Under the pieces are notes generated by a model, which saw nothing but the letters and a program-made list of their open reading frames with translations, had not been told where the DNA came from and did no database searches. Made by a program: the position numbers and the translations under genes. A DNA stretch of 64,000 nucleotides from Pectobacterium peruviense (lineage in GTDB: Bacteria; Pseudomonadota; Gammaproteobacteria; Enterobacterales; Enterobacteriaceae): assembly GCF_002847345.1 (NCBI RefSeq), contig NZ_LXFV01000021.1, forward strand, positions 39,861 through 103,860, written 5' to 3'. Positions 39,994 through 49,698 of this stretch are shown here, one piece after another. How positions within the stretch are numbered: the first letter of the stretch is position 1; each line of letters begins with the position of its first letter.

Positions 39994-40035
39994 GCTAAAA
40001 TCGAATCTCATTAGAAGTAGAGTTATCTGCCCTAT

Positions 40036-40064
40036 TAGTTAGGCTAATCGCCCTTTTAAGTCAA
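40036..40064 (-). promoter_or_regulatory. thr operon promoter
   Basis: On the minus strand TTGACT (40059-40064), a 17-base spacer, and TAACTA (40036-40041), about 43 bases before thrL. The -10 is weak; the -35 is the same hexamer as I recall in E. coli. Confidence 0.65.
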
Positions 40065-40204
40065 CGGATTTCTTTTTTTTCTTCTCGCCGAACGAAAGAA
40101 ACCTACCGCTGAACCCACTACCGAAACAGGAATAAGCCAGACAAACCATTGCCAAAACACACGTATCAAGATGTTCGACTGCCAAAAAAGCCATCTCTGC
40201 TATC

Positions 40205-40891
40205 TTATTTCGGCAATCTTTTTTCAATATCGTGCAGCAACCGATGGAGCATCGCCGTATCGCGCTGCTCTAAACGTCCCAGCCGCTGATGCAGCCAGTT
40301 CCGCAACTTTTCATCGTCCTCAACGGCCAAATTGACCAGTAGCCGATCCAAACGATCGTGCAGCGCCGACAATTGGCCCGCTACTGCTGGCTGCACCGCT
40401 TCCGGCTTGACATGCATGAGTTCAGCCAACTGGTAACAGTACACCATCACCGCCTGACCCAGATTTAACGAAGGATAATCCGCTTTCATCGGCACGCCAG
40501 TCAGCACATCGGCCAGTTCGAGTTCCTCATTCGTCAGGCCGACATCTTCCCGACCAAACACCAACGCCGCAGACGCCATCCACTGCACCTTCTCCTGCAA
40601 TACCCCTGTCAGCTCCGCTGGCGTACAGTAATAACGATATTTAGCCCGGCTGCGCGCGGTAGTCGCGACAGTAAAATCAACATCGACCAATGCTTCAGCC
40701 AGCGTGGAGAATACCTGTACATTATCCAGAATATCCCCCGACGCATGCGCCACCCAACGGGCTGCGGGTTCCTGATGTACAGTACTCCCGACAATACGCA
40801 AACTGCTGAACCCCATCGTTTTCATCGCACGGGCTGCCGCCCCTACGTTCTCTGCCCGGGCGGGCTCAACCAAAATAATATGAAACTGCAT
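40205..40891 (-). CDS. lasT: SpoU-family RNA methyltransferase LasT (YjtD)
   Basis: A 228-residue protein of the SPOUT class. The motif FHIILVEPARAENVGAAARAMKTMG at the N-terminus and VFGREDVGLTNEELEL near 120 mark the TrmJ-like group of 2'-O-methyltransferases. The target RNA of LasT is not established. GGGGAG precedes the ATG at 40891. As in E. coli, it stands between the thr operon and arcA. Confidence 0.93.
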   Translation of the reverse strand: MQFHIILVEPARAENVGAAARAMKTMGFSSLRIVGSTVHQEPAARWVAHASGDILDNVQVFSTLAEALVDVDFTVATTARSRAKYRYYCTPAELTGVLQEKVQWMASAALVFGREDVGLTNEELELADVLTGVPMKADYPSLNLGQAVMVYCYQLAELMHVKPEAVQPAVAGQLSALHDRLDRLLVNLAVEDDEKLRNWLHQRLGRLEQRDTAMLHRLLHDIEKRLPK

Positions 40892-41328
40892 AGACTCCCC
40901 AGTATGGGTTACGTTCGCTCTGGCACTATTTTCGCCAACAGCGAAATAACACGGACGTGTAATCAATCACGATTTATTGATAACGGCTCATTGGTAACGA
41001 GTCAGCAATAATTCTCTATCAACAGCTATCCATCCATCACTACGGGTGGAAAATTAACAATAAACCAACAGGATTTCTGGCATCAACTCGGCCTTCGGTA
41101 GGAAACATCAGTGATGTCCAATAAATGGGCGGGAAGAGAAAACCACAATAAAAACAAGGTAAATTATTTTATTTCAATAAGTTATAAAAACACCAACGAC
41201 TGTGTAGCGTCAATTATGATTATTGGCATTTGCTATGCTAAATCGTTCATAAAAAGTGCTAAATTGTGACGTAAACTAGCAATCCTATAAGTGTTTATCA
41301 CAAAATAGTTAACGTGCTAAAATGAAAT
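40892..41328. other. lasT-arcA divergent interval, first part
   Basis: Promoters for lasT and arcA should lie in the 776 bases to arcA. I see no supported gene; E. coli has the small yjjY here, and I find no matching frame. Confidence 0.5.
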
Positions 41329-41342
41329 TTGATATATGTCAA
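41329..41342. promoter_or_regulatory. FNR-type binding site upstream of arcA
   Basis: TTGATATATGTCAA is an FNR-box palindrome (consensus TTGATnnnnATCAA, one mismatch). FNR activates arcA in E. coli. It lies 325 bases before the arcA start, so a long leader is implied. Confidence 0.65.
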
Positions 41343-41667
41343 CAGAACCGTAGATTTATCAGCAGGCAAAATCAGTGCTTACTGTTATGTTGCTGTTAAT
41401 AAGGTTAAACTGTGCGCCACTTTGAGCGCAGTTAAATTAGCGCCACACTCACCCGCTAGCAGTACCTCTAAGCGGGTAGAGAATGAACACCAGTAACGCA
41501 TTTACGTACTTGAGTCTGATGTTGAGCGAGAGCGTATATTTACCTCGATAAGCTCCAGGGAAATACCCGGAATAACTGGCGTTATAGCCAGCGGGCCAGC
41601 AGGGTATGACAGCGACTTCTGTACTTCCGATTTCTATAATTTAAGTTGGCAATTTTAGGTAGCAAAC
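41343..41667. other. Long arcA leader
   Basis: A 325-base stretch between the FNR-type site and arcA. It has a 22-codon frame at 41484-41552 (starts MNTSNAFTYLSLM) after a GGGTAGAGA; this could be a leader peptide, but support is thin. No terminator is seen in it. Confidence 0.4.
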
Positions 41668-42384
41668 ATGCAGACGCCGCACATTCTTATTGTTGAAGAC
41701 GAGTTGGTAACCCGTAACACCCTCAAAAGCATTTTTGAGGCAGAAGGGTATGTTGTTCACGAAGCCACCGATGGCGCAGAAATGCACCATATTTTGTCTG
41801 AGAATGACATCAATCTGGTGATCATGGACATCAATCTGCCAGGGAAAAATGGTCTATTGCTGGCACGTGAACTGCGCGAGCAAGCCACCGTTGCCTTGAT
41901 GTTCCTCACCGGTCGCGACAATGAAGTCGATAAGATCCTGGGTCTGGAAATCGGTGCGGATGATTACATCACCAAACCGTTCAACCCACGTGAACTGACG
42001 ATCCGCGCACGTAACCTGCTGTCACGTACCATGAATTTGGGTACAGGCACTGAAGAACGTCGTCTGGTGGAAAGCTATCGTTTCAACGGCTGGGAACTGG
42101 ACATCAATAGCCGTTCTCTGATCAGCCCAGCTGGTGAGCAATACAAGCTGCCGCGCAGTGAATTCCGCGCGATGCTGCACTTCTGCGAAAACCCGGGCAA
42201 GATTCAGTCTCGCGCAGAACTGCTGAAGAAAATGACGGGTCGTGAGCTTAAGCCGCATGACCGTACCGTTGACGTCACCATCCGCCGCATCCGTAAGCAT
42301 TTTGAATCGACAGCTGATACGCCGGAAATCATCGCGACGATCCACGGTGAAGGCTATCGCTTCTGTGGCGATCTGGAAAATTAA
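41668..42384 (+). CDS. arcA: Redox response regulator ArcA
   Basis: ArcA, phosphorylated by ArcB under low oxygen, represses respiratory and TCA-cycle genes. 238 residues. The receiver domain has ILIVEDE at the start, phosphorylated Asp54 in VIMDINLPG and the Lys of DDYITKPFN. The C-terminal OmpR/PhoB-type winged helix (about 135-234) ends [15 protein letters not shown]. The ArcB gene is not in this window. A clear terminator follows. Confidence 0.98.
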   Translation: MQTPHILIVEDELVTRNTLKSIFEAEGYVVHEATDGAEMHHILSENDINLVIMDINLPGKNGLLLARELREQATVALMFLTGRDNEVDKILGLEIGADDYITKPFNPRELTIRARNLLSRTMNLGTGTEERRLVESYRFNGWELDINSRSLISPAGEQYKLPRSEFRAMLHFCENPGKIQSRAELLKKMTGRELKPHDRTVDVTIRRIRKHFESTADTPEIIATIHGEGYRFCGDLEN

Positions 42385-42391
42385 TCCCACT

Positions 42392-42425
42392 CAGCCGGAA
42401 CAGGCTTCTGTTCCGGCTGTTTTTC
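42392..42425 (+). terminator. Intrinsic terminator after arcA
   Basis: CAGCCGGAACAG and CTGTTCCGGCTG (42392-42403, 42408-42419) form a 12-bp stem followed by TTTTT. Confidence 0.93.
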
Positions 42426-42440
42426 CCTTCTTACCGCACG

Positions 42441-42923
42441 CTACTCGCTCTTTCCCCACGGCATAACTGGCACCGCGCTTAACGCATTCTTCGGCGAACC
42501 ATCGACCAATCGATCGGAGTAAGCAAGGTAGATCAGAGAATTGCGCTTTTGATCGTAAAATCGAACAACCTGCAACTTCTTGAAAACCAGCGATGTTCTT
42601 TTCTGGAATACCACGGTTCCACGATCACCGCCGTTTTTGATTTTATCGGACAGCGTAATCGGCCCAACCTGCTGGCAGGAGATTGCCGCATCTGACGTGT
42701 CTTCCGCCAACCCTAGCCCCCCTTTTATTCCGCCTGTTTTGGCTCGGCTGATGTAACAGGTCACGTTTGATACATCAGGATCGTCAAACGCTTCGACCAC
42801 GATCTTATGATCCGGCCCCAGCAGTTTAAAGACCGTATCGACAGATCCCACCTCTTCCGCACTGGCGGTGCTAACAGCAGATAGCACTAACAGACCCACA
42901 CTCATGATTCGCTTTATGTTCAT
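42441..42923 (-). CDS. creA: Secreted CreA family protein
   Basis: 160 residues. A Sec signal peptide is visible ([22 protein letters not shown], cut before EEVG). The mature domain carries [22 protein letters not shown] and a [11 protein letters not shown] stretch typical of the CreA family (DUF). Function unknown; in E. coli it opens the creABCD region, but creBCD are not next to it here. It is convergent with arcA. Confidence 0.92.
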   Translation of the reverse strand: MNIKRIMSVGLLVLSAVSTASAEEVGSVDTVFKLLGPDHKIVVEAFDDPDVSNVTCYISRAKTGGIKGGLGLAEDTSDAAISCQQVGPITLSDKIKNGGDRGTVVFQKRTSLVFKKLQVVRFYDQKRNSLIYLAYSDRLVDGSPKNALSAVPVMPWGKSE

Positions 42924-43073
42924 AATTTCAGGCTCTGTGATGATTCATGACAAACAATTAATAACCACAATTAAAAAGAGGATGTGCAAAATAAACGACT
43001 TTGATAATCCTCCTTATCCAAATTACCTGCGGAATATTTTCAAAAATCTTCGGCAGTACCAAAGTGAAAATAT

Positions 43074-43082
43074 TGCTATGAT
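43074..43082 (+). promoter_or_regulatory. Extended -10 promoter for rob
   Basis: TGC directly before TATGAT (43077-43082), 48 bases before the rob start codon, forms an extended -10 element. No good -35 is visible. Confidence 0.5.
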
Positions 43083-43129
43083 GCGGGATCTCAATACGCT
43101 CGCGCTCAATGTGTTTGATGAGGAAGATT

Positions 43130-44017
43130 ATGGATCAAGCCGGTATCATACGTGACTTGCTTAACTGGCTAGAAAGCCATCTCGACCAACCGCTATCACT
43201 CGATAATGTGGCAGCGAAAGCAGGTTATTCCAAGTGGCATCTGCAAAGAATGTTCAAAGACGTAACGGGCAATGCTATTGGTTCATATATCCGAGCGCGG
43301 AGATTGACCAAAGCGGCGGTTGCACTTTGTCTGACCAGCCGCCCCATCCTTGATATTGCTCTGCAATACCGTTTTGACTCACAACAAACGTTTACCCGTG
43401 CGTTTAAAAAGCAGTTTGCCCAAACGCCAGCGTCTTATCGTCGTTCCGATAATTGGAATACTTTCGGCATTCGTCCGCCGATCCGGCTCGGTGAATTTAC
43501 CCTGCCACAGCCAGAATTTGTGGAGCTCCCGGAAACGCAATTACTTGGGCTGACGCAAACCTATAACTGTCGACTTGAACAGATCTGTAACTTCCGTACG
43601 GAAATTCGCGTCCACTACTGGCGCCAATTTTTAGGTGAGACCTGCTCTGTGCCGCCAGTACTTTACGGGCTACATCATTCGCGCCCAAGTAAAGAGAAAG
43701 ACGACGAACACGAGGTGCTCTACACCACCGCGCTGGAACCGCAGTACCTGCCCGATGATGTCCACACTGGCGAACCCATTACGCTACCGGGCGGCGACTA
43801 CGCGATGTTCGTATTTGAAGGGCCGAAAGACGAGCTACAGGATTTTATTATCACGCTGTATGACACCTGTCTGCCGACCTTCCAACTCACGCGCCGCAAA
43901 GGGTTCGATGCCGAACGCTTCCACCCAGACGGCACGTCGCGCGATGATATTCCCGACATCATCCGCTGCGAGTACCTCATCCCTATCCAGCATGCAGAGC
44001 CGATCTCAGCGCTGTAA
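43130..44017 (+). CDS. rob: AraC-family regulator Rob
   Basis: Rob binds marboxes and activates efflux and stress genes with its ligand-binding C-terminal domain. 295 residues. The AraC DNA-binding domain (residues 1-110) has two helix-turn-helices (LDNVAAKAGYSKWHLQRMF and ILDIALQYRFDSQQTFTRAF). The GyrI-like domain fills about 120-295. The start at 43130 has GAGGA upstream and matches MDQAGIIRDLL; 7 residues of the longer frame are not conserved. It runs into gpmB with a 12-base convergent overlap. Confidence 0.96.
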   Translation: MDQAGIIRDLLNWLESHLDQPLSLDNVAAKAGYSKWHLQRMFKDVTGNAIGSYIRARRLTKAAVALCLTSRPILDIALQYRFDSQQTFTRAFKKQFAQTPASYRRSDNWNTFGIRPPIRLGEFTLPQPEFVELPETQLLGLTQTYNCRLEQICNFRTEIRVHYWRQFLGETCSVPPVLYGLHHSRPSKEKDDEHEVLYTTALEPQYLPDDVHTGEPITLPGGDYAMFVFEGPKDELQDFIITLYDTCLPTFQLTRRKGFDAERFHPDGTSRDDIPDIIRCEYLIPIQHAEPISAL

Positions 44018-44656
44018 CTCATCCAGTGCCGGGATATCTAAATGAGAAATATCCCCGGCCGTTTCCACCACCCAACCAGATGCCAGCCACGGGCTTTGCT
44101 GATGATCGATGCGCGACAAGGAACAGTTGCGTAGTCGCAAACGTCGTTCAGCCGATGCAGGTAGCCCCAGAACCGTACTGAGTAAACACCCCAGCGCCAT
44201 GCCGTGACTAACCAGCAACGGGCGGCTCCCGGCAGGCAATGCCAGACAACGTTCTAAGACACCGTGCATACGTGATGCGACATCCACCATCGATTCACCT
44301 TCCGGGATTCGGCCATTAGGTGTGCCATCCACCAGCCGTTTACGCCACCCTTCCTCCTCGGCGGTCAGCGAATCCAGATCGCGCGCTTCCAATACGCCCA
44401 TGTTCAATTCGCGTAAACCGGGTTCCAGGATTATCTGGCAATCACCACAATATTTAGCGATGATTTCTGTCGTCTGGCGCGTTCTTCCGAGATCGCTGGT
44501 GAAAATATGCGTAATCCCTAACGTCCCGATTCGTTCAGCAACCTGTTGTGCCTGTTGCTCACCTCTTGGCGTCAGTGCACTGTCCGATTGACCCTGAATA
44601 CGTCGAGCCACATTCCATTCTGTTTCGCCGTGGCGAACAAGATATACCTGTAACAT
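44006..44656 (-). CDS. gpmB: Histidine phosphatase family protein GpmB
   Basis: 216 residues with the RHG catalytic site YLVRHGETEWN at the N-terminus and the second histidine in LVSHGMAL (near 150). The name implies phosphoglycerate mutase, but the protein is a broad phosphatase of the cofactor-independent-of-mutase branch and its substrate is not certain. Its last 12 bases overlap those of rob on the opposite strand. The upstream gene yjjX is divergent, 50 bases away. Confidence 0.93.
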   Translation of the reverse strand: MLQVYLVRHGETEWNVARRIQGQSDSALTPRGEQQAQQVAERIGTLGITHIFTSDLGRTRQTTEIIAKYCGDCQIILEPGLRELNMGVLEARDLDSLTAEEEGWRKRLVDGTPNGRIPEGESMVDVASRMHGVLERCLALPAGSRPLLVSHGMALGCLLSTVLGLPASAERRLRLRNCSLSRIDHQQSPWLASGWVVETAGDISHLDIPALDELQR

Positions 44657-44706
44657 GGTTATTTTCCGTTATACTGCGTCAAATTAACTAAAGGTACGAA
44701 ACTGTT

Positions 44707-45246
44707 ATGTATCACGTTGTCGCTGCAACTACCAACCCGGCAAAAATTAAGGCTATTAGTCTGGCATTCATCGATGTCTTTGGTGAAGAAAATTGCCGCA
44801 TCGAAGGCGTTGACGTCGATAGCGGCGTTCCGCGTCAGCCTCTTGGTTCTATCGAAACCCGTACTGGTGCCAGAAATCGCGTTATGATGGCGCGCCAGGT
44901 AAGGCCAGAAGCCGATTTTTGGGTCGGTGTCGAAGCAGGCATTGAAGAAAGTATGACTTTCGCCTGGATGGTGATCGAAAATGCCCATCTGCGTGGCGAA
45001 TCACGTTCTGCAAGTCTGGTTCTTCCAGAAAGTATATTACATGGTATTCGTGAAGGGCGGGAATTAGGTGATGAAATGGAACGTTTGACGGGCGTTCAGA
45101 ATATCAAACATAAAGGTGGTGCCATCGGCGTCTTCACCGACGGTAAACTGTCTCGTACTAGCGTGTACCATCAGGCGCTGCTGCTAGCGCTGGTGCCGTT
45201 CCATAACCCGATCTATCAGATTCCCGTTCAGACAATAAAACAGTAA
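44707..45246 (+). CDS. yjjX: Inosine/xanthosine triphosphatase YjjX
   Basis: YjjX hydrolyses ITP and XTP, keeping deaminated purines out of nucleic acids. 179 residues. The start [14 protein letters not shown] and the GVEAGIEES and MTFAWMVI motifs are those of the ITPase-like fold. It lies 3 bases from the convergent trpR end. Length is normal. Confidence 0.94.
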   Translation: MYHVVAATTNPAKIKAISLAFIDVFGEENCRIEGVDVDSGVPRQPLGSIETRTGARNRVMMARQVRPEADFWVGVEAGIEESMTFAWMVIENAHLRGESRSASLVLPESILHGIREGRELGDEMERLTGVQNIKHKGGAIGVFTDGKLSRTSVYHQALLLALVPFHNPIYQIPVQTIKQ

Positions 45247-45249
45247 CCG

Positions 45250-45597
45250 TTACGCGTCATTACCCAACGGTTTATCTGTCGACAGTAACTGCGCTTCCAG
45301 CCAGCTTTTCAACGCGGGGGGCGCGGCTTTCAGGCTATTTGAACCGCGTGTAATCGTGGCAATTCCCGCACCTAGCTCGCTTTTCAGCTCACGTTGGCTC
45401 ATTTCACCCCGCATTAACTCTTGCACAATCCGCACTCGCGTTCCCAACGCGGTACGTTCATCGGGCGTCAGTAGCAGTTGAAGCAGCGGCAATTGGAGAT
45501 CCTCCGCAATAGACTGCTGTAACAGCGCGACAAAGCGTAACCAATATTCATTGTCTTGTTCAGAAAGTGCCGGGTCGATAAGCGATAACGGAGTCAT
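45250..45597 (-). CDS. trpR: Trp operon repressor
   Basis: TrpR with bound tryptophan represses trp, aroH and its own gene. 115 residues, slightly longer than E. coli's 108 at both ends. The helix-turn-helix [28 protein letters not shown] (near 69-95) is conserved. [22 protein letters not shown] precedes it. The operator is at 45608-45627. It follows slt on the same strand, and the two may share transcription. Confidence 0.96.
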   Translation of the reverse strand: MTPLSLIDPALSEQDNEYWLRFVALLQQSIAEDLQLPLLQLLLTPDERTALGTRVRIVQELMRGEMSQRELKSELGAGIATITRGSNSLKAAPPALKSWLEAQLLSTDKPLGNDA

Positions 45598-45607
45598 AAC
45601 GGGCTGC

Positions 45608-45627
45608 CATACTATTTAACTAGTACG
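45608..45627. promoter_or_regulatory. Trp operator upstream of trpR
   Basis: TACTATTTAACTAGTACG (45610-45627) is close to the Trp operator consensus AACTAGTTAACTAGTACG; the palindrome is TACTA-TTTAAC-TAGTA. Autoregulation by TrpR is inferred from the position, 11 bases before the start codon. Confidence 0.75.
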
Positions 45628-45669
45628 GCAGCATAACACAATTTCGGGGAGCGATCGCAACGCCTCGTC

Positions 45670-47613
45670 TCAATAACGCCGCTGCCATTCTGCATCCGTC
45701 AGCACATTGGCTGGCTGATGAAGGAAATTGCGGTAGAAGACGTCGTAGGCCAGCACATTTTTCACATAACCCCGAGTTTCCGAAAACGGAATACTTTCGA
45801 TAAACGCGACGGGATCGATGCGCCCCGCGCTGTTTCTCAACCAGGTATTCACGCGCGACGGCCCGGCGTTATAGGCAGCAGAAGACAGAATGCGGTTACG
45901 GCCAAATGTCTGGTACACGTACTCCAAATAGCTGGTTCCCAACAGTATGTTGGTCTCAGGATCAAACAGCTGACTACTGTTCGTGTAGAACGTGATATTG
46001 CTCATTTTAGCCGTATGCTGCGCCGTCGCAGGCATCAGTTGCATCAGGCCCGATGCGCCAACAGGGGAACGCGCTTTCGGATTCCAGGCACTCTCCTGAC
46101 GGGCAATCGCCATCGCATAGCTCTGGCTAATCCCTTTCCCCTGCGTTTCACGGCGGAATTCGTCGTTCCAGGCCAGCGGGAAGCGTTCTTCCAGATGATC
46201 CCACAGCTTCGCAACAATCGTCGCCTGCACGCTCAAATCCGCCCAGCGCTGCTCAAACGCATAGCGAGCCAGCGCTTCCTGCTGTGGTTTACTGCGATTC
46301 GCCACCAGCCCAACCCACTCGCTACGCGCCAGATTATCCATCTGCCAGAACATCAATTCCCGCACGCGGGTGATCTCCGGTAGCTGAGACAACGAAGGAT
46401 CCGGCTTCACCGCCGTCATGATAGTAATGGGATAGCGCTCGTTAAGTTTCTGCGCGGCCGCCATAGGATAGAACCCGCGATCCTGCATCAGACCACGTAA
46501 TATCGTCTCACCTTCCTGACGTTTGCCTTGATCCAACAGCGCCGAAGCGCGCCAGTAGCGCCATTCGTCTTTCTGCAACGCCTCCGCCGGTAAGCGCGCC
46601 ATCCAACTCGTCAGTCCCTGACGATCGCCAGCACCCAACGCCATGCGCACCCGCAGTTCCAGCAAGGTGGTCGACGTACTCCGCCGCACCACGTCATCCC
46701 GCCACTGTGCCTGCTCTGGCGTAGCGTCGTTGCCCATCAAACGCCAGGCGATGGTTTCCTCCATATCCTGACGTTCTGCGGCGCTCATCTTCTGCAAACG
46801 GACAATGACCGGCAGCATCGAACGGGCATTATCCGTATCCTGACGCGCCGTGCGCGTAAAGGCCGACAGCGTAACTTTACGGGTAAAATCCGTTGGTCCG
46901 ACGGTACGGGCAAAGCTCTCCAGAGAATTGGGATCGTTCTGAAGTTTCAGCAGCGCATCGCCCATCGTTTTGTAATCGTCGGGTAGCTGCTTGATGAGGT
47001 AGCTCACCAGACTACCGCTGCCTTCATCCATCGCCAGACGTGCACGCTCCAACGTCGTCAGCGGCGTCTGCTCACCGGCCTGCTGCCAGACGGAGAAAAG
47101 TTTATCGCACACGGTAGGAAGCGAACGACCTGTCAGCCAGATATCACGCGTGGCTTCCCACACGCCCTGACGCTGGCCGGTTGCCCACTGGGCATAATAA
47201 AAGTTACAGCGAGCGCTGACCGGCTTCGGCGGCTGCGGACTAAATGCCAGCAGCCCGATCCAATCCTGACGGCGCGCCAGTTCATTCACAAAGCTGGTAT
47301 TGAGATTACGGGCTGGCGGCAACGTCGGATGCGTTGCCATAAACTGCTTCACCTGCGTCGCGCTGACCTGACTCAGATCCTGCGTGAGCGAGCGGTATTC
47401 AAGATAAGGATAAAGTGGGTAACTGCGCAGCGTCGGCATCAGCTGCGCTACCGTGTCCATCTGGTTACTGTCCCATGCCTGCTTAACCTGCTGATAGCGC
47501 TGACGCTGTTCGTCCAAAGAATCCGCTAGCACATGACCGGAAGCCCCAGCCAGACAAACCGCCGCAACGGCGTACCACCAATGACCTGCTTTCATCACCT
47601 GCATTAACCTCAT
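45670..47613 (-). CDS. slt: Soluble lytic murein transglycosylase Slt
   Basis: Slt cleaves peptidoglycan to anhydro-muropeptides in the periplasm. About 647 residues. A signal peptide is visible (cut after HVLADS-type residues near 30). The large alpha-superhelical U and L domains follow, and the C-terminal lysozyme-like domain has the catalytic Glu in AIARQESAWNPKARSP then VGASGLMQLMPATAQ. Three ATGs lie in a row (47613, 47604, 47595); which is used cannot be settled from the sequence. It is oriented toward trpR. Confidence 0.95.
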   Translation of the reverse strand: MRLMQVMKAGHWWYAVAAVCLAGASGHVLADSLDEQRQRYQQVKQAWDSNQMDTVAQLMPTLRSYPLYPYLEYRSLTQDLSQVSATQVKQFMATHPTLPPARNLNTSFVNELARRQDWIGLLAFSPQPPKPVSARCNFYYAQWATGQRQGVWEATRDIWLTGRSLPTVCDKLFSVWQQAGEQTPLTTLERARLAMDEGSGSLVSYLIKQLPDDYKTMGDALLKLQNDPNSLESFARTVGPTDFTRKVTLSAFTRTARQDTDNARSMLPVIVRLQKMSAAERQDMEETIAWRLMGNDATPEQAQWRDDVVRRSTSTTLLELRVRMALGAGDRQGLTSWMARLPAEALQKDEWRYWRASALLDQGKRQEGETILRGLMQDRGFYPMAAAQKLNERYPITIMTAVKPDPSLSQLPEITRVRELMFWQMDNLARSEWVGLVANRSKPQQEALARYAFEQRWADLSVQATIVAKLWDHLEERFPLAWNDEFRRETQGKGISQSYAMAIARQESAWNPKARSPVGASGLMQLMPATAQHTAKMSNITFYTNSSQLFDPETNILLGTSYLEYVYQTFGRNRILSSAAYNAGPSRVNTWLRNSAGRIDPVAFIESIPFSETRGYVKNVLAYDVFYRNFLHQPANVLTDAEWQRRY

Positions 47614-47947
47614 CCGTTATCGAACTTGCTATCGGCATCCTTCATCGTATCGATACCCCTATCCTATCGGGCAGATCCAGTGTGGCACATCATGCCAGAC
47701 AACGGTATGCCGATCCGCAAACCGATTCTGAAATTCATCAGACGGGCATACGTCTCAGATCGGCCATGGCAAATCGCCGGATAGCTGGGATCGCGGGCTG
47801 AAACCCGCTACACTTCGTACTTAGAGTAATGCGCTTAGAATAATCGAGCCGCTGCTAAAGCATATCCTTCAGCAGCGCTATTAATTACCCATGGTCACCC
47901 GCTTATGGTGACAAATCATAGAGATAAGAGAGAGGCGAAGTCGCAAC
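47614..47947. other. Divergent slt-ettA interval
   Basis: 334 bases. A small hairpin GCGGG-CTGAAA-CCCGC is seen near 47797-47812; no repeat or gene is supported. The promoters for both genes should be here. Confidence 0.4.
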
Positions 47948-49615
47948 GTGGCTCAATATGTTTATACCATGCATCGCGTCGGTAAGGTCGTTCCGCCGAA
48001 GCGTCACATTCTGAAAAACATCTCCCTCAGTTTTTTCCCCGGTGCCAAGATCGGCGTACTGGGTCTGAACGGGTCCGGTAAATCAACGCTGTTACGTATT
48101 ATGGCTGGCATTGATACGGACATCGAGGGCGAAGCTCGCCCACAACCTGGAATCAAAATCGGCTATTTGCCGCAGGAACCGCAGTTGAACACGGAGCACA
48201 CTGTACGTGAGTCTGTGGAAGAAGCGGTTTCAGAAGTCGTGACCGCGCTGAAACGTCTTGATGAAGTCTATGCGCTGTACGCCGACCCGGATGCAAATTT
48301 CGATAAACTGGCTGCCGAGCAGGGTCGACTGGAAGAGATCATTCAGTCGCATGACGGTCACAACCTGAATAACCAGTTAGAGCGCGCGGCGGATGCCCTG
48401 CGTCTACCAGAGTGGGATGCGAAAATCGCGACCCTGTCTGGTGGTGAGCGTCGCCGCGTTGCGCTGTGCCGTCTGCTGCTGGAAAAGCCAGACATGCTGC
48501 TGCTCGACGAACCAACCAACCACCTGGATGCCGAGTCGGTAGCCTGGCTGGAACGCTTCCTGCACGACTTCGAGGGCACCGTGGTGGCGATTACCCACGA
48601 CCGTTACTTCCTCGATAACGTCGCAGGCTGGATTCTGGAGCTAGACCGCGGTGAAGGCATCCCGTGGGAAGGCAACTACTCTTCCTGGCTGGAGCAAAAA
48701 GATCAGCGCCTGGCACAGGAAGCCTCTCAGGAAGCGGCACGCCGTAAATCCATTGAGAAAGAGCTGGAGTGGGTGCGTCAAGGCGCTAAAGGCCGTCAGT
48801 CCAAAGGTAAAGCTCGTCTGGCGCGCTTTGAAGAGCTGAACAGCACGGAATACCAGAAACGTAACGAAACCAACGAACTGTTTATTCCACCAGGTGCTCG
48901 CCTCGGCGATAAAGTGGTGGAAGTCACCAACCTCAGCAAGTCTTACGGTGAGCGTCAGTTAATCGACGGACTTTCTTTCGCCGTACCGAAAGGCGCGATT
49001 GTCGGCATTATCGGTCCGAACGGTGCGGGTAAATCGACGCTGTTCCGTATGATGTCTGGTCAGGAACAGCCAGATAGCGGCACCATTGAGCTGGGTGAAA
49101 CGGTGAAACTAGCGTCAGTCGACCAGTTCCGCGACGCGATGGACAACAGCAAAACCGTCTGGGAAGAAGTCTCCGGCGGGCAAGACATCATGCGTGTCGG
49201 CAACACCGAAATGCCAAGCCGTGCCTACGTTGGCCGTTTCAACTTCAAAGGGGTTGATCAGGGCAAACGCGTTGGTGAGCTATCCGGTGGTGAGCGCGGT
49301 CGTCTGCATCTGGCTAAGCTGTTGCAGGTAGGCGGCAACGTGCTGCTGCTCGATGAACCGACCAACGATCTGGATATCGAAACCCTGCGCGCGCTGGAAA
49401 ATGCCCTGCTGGAATTCCCTGGCTGTGCCATGGTGATCTCGCATGACCGTTGGTTCCTCGACCGTATCGCCACGCACATTCTGGATTATCAGGATGAAGG
49501 TAAAGTGGAATTCTTCGAAGGCAACTTTACCGAGTACGAAGAATATAAGAAGCGTACATTGGGCGCAGAGGCGCTGGAGCCTCACCGCATCAAATACAAG
49601 AAGATTACTAAATAA
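47948..49615 (+). CDS. ettA: Energy-dependent translational throttle protein EttA (ABC-F)
   Basis: EttA binds the ribosomal E site and gates elongation by ATP/ADP level. 555 residues with two ABC domains: Walker A GLNGSGKST and GPNGAGKST, signatures LSGGERRRV and LSGGERGRL, Walker B LLLDEPTNHLD and LLLDEPTNDLD. The arm domain and the P-site linker (about 240-320) lie between. The start is GTG at 47948; the ribosome binding site is weak. The amino-acid match to E. coli EttA is very close. Confidence 0.98.
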   Translation: MAQYVYTMHRVGKVVPPKRHILKNISLSFFPGAKIGVLGLNGSGKSTLLRIMAGIDTDIEGEARPQPGIKIGYLPQEPQLNTEHTVRESVEEAVSEVVTALKRLDEVYALYADPDANFDKLAAEQGRLEEIIQSHDGHNLNNQLERAADALRLPEWDAKIATLSGGERRRVALCRLLLEKPDMLLLDEPTNHLDAESVAWLERFLHDFEGTVVAITHDRYFLDNVAGWILELDRGEGIPWEGNYSSWLEQKDQRLAQEASQEAARRKSIEKELEWVRQGAKGRQSKGKARLARFEELNSTEYQKRNETNELFIPPGARLGDKVVEVTNLSKSYGERQLIDGLSFAVPKGAIVGIIGPNGAGKSTLFRMMSGQEQPDSGTIELGETVKLASVDQFRDAMDNSKTVWEEVSGGQDIMRVGNTEMPSRAYVGRFNFKGVDQGKRVGELSGGERGRLHLAKLLQVGGNVLLLDEPTNDLDIETLRALENALLEFPGCAMVISHDRWFLDRIATHILDYQDEGKVEFFEGNFTEYEEYKKRTLGAEALEPHRIKYKKITK

Positions 49616-49637
49616 GCCGTCACCAGACGTCATAAAC

Positions 49638-49670
49638 AAATGGCCCGCAATGTATTGCGGGCCATTTTTC
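49638..49670. terminator. Bidirectional terminator between ettA and the chemoreceptor gene
   Basis: AAATGGCCCGCAAT and ATTGCGGGCCATTT (49638-49651, 49654-49667) form a 14-bp perfect stem with T-run on the right. Confidence 0.93.
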
Positions 49671-49698
49671 TTTCCAGTCATACTTCATCTACTGGGAA

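Noticed and set aside
41484..41552. A 22-codon frame in the arcA leader.
   Set aside because: The ribosome binding site is only moderate and there is no known relative. I mention it in findings but do not call a gene.
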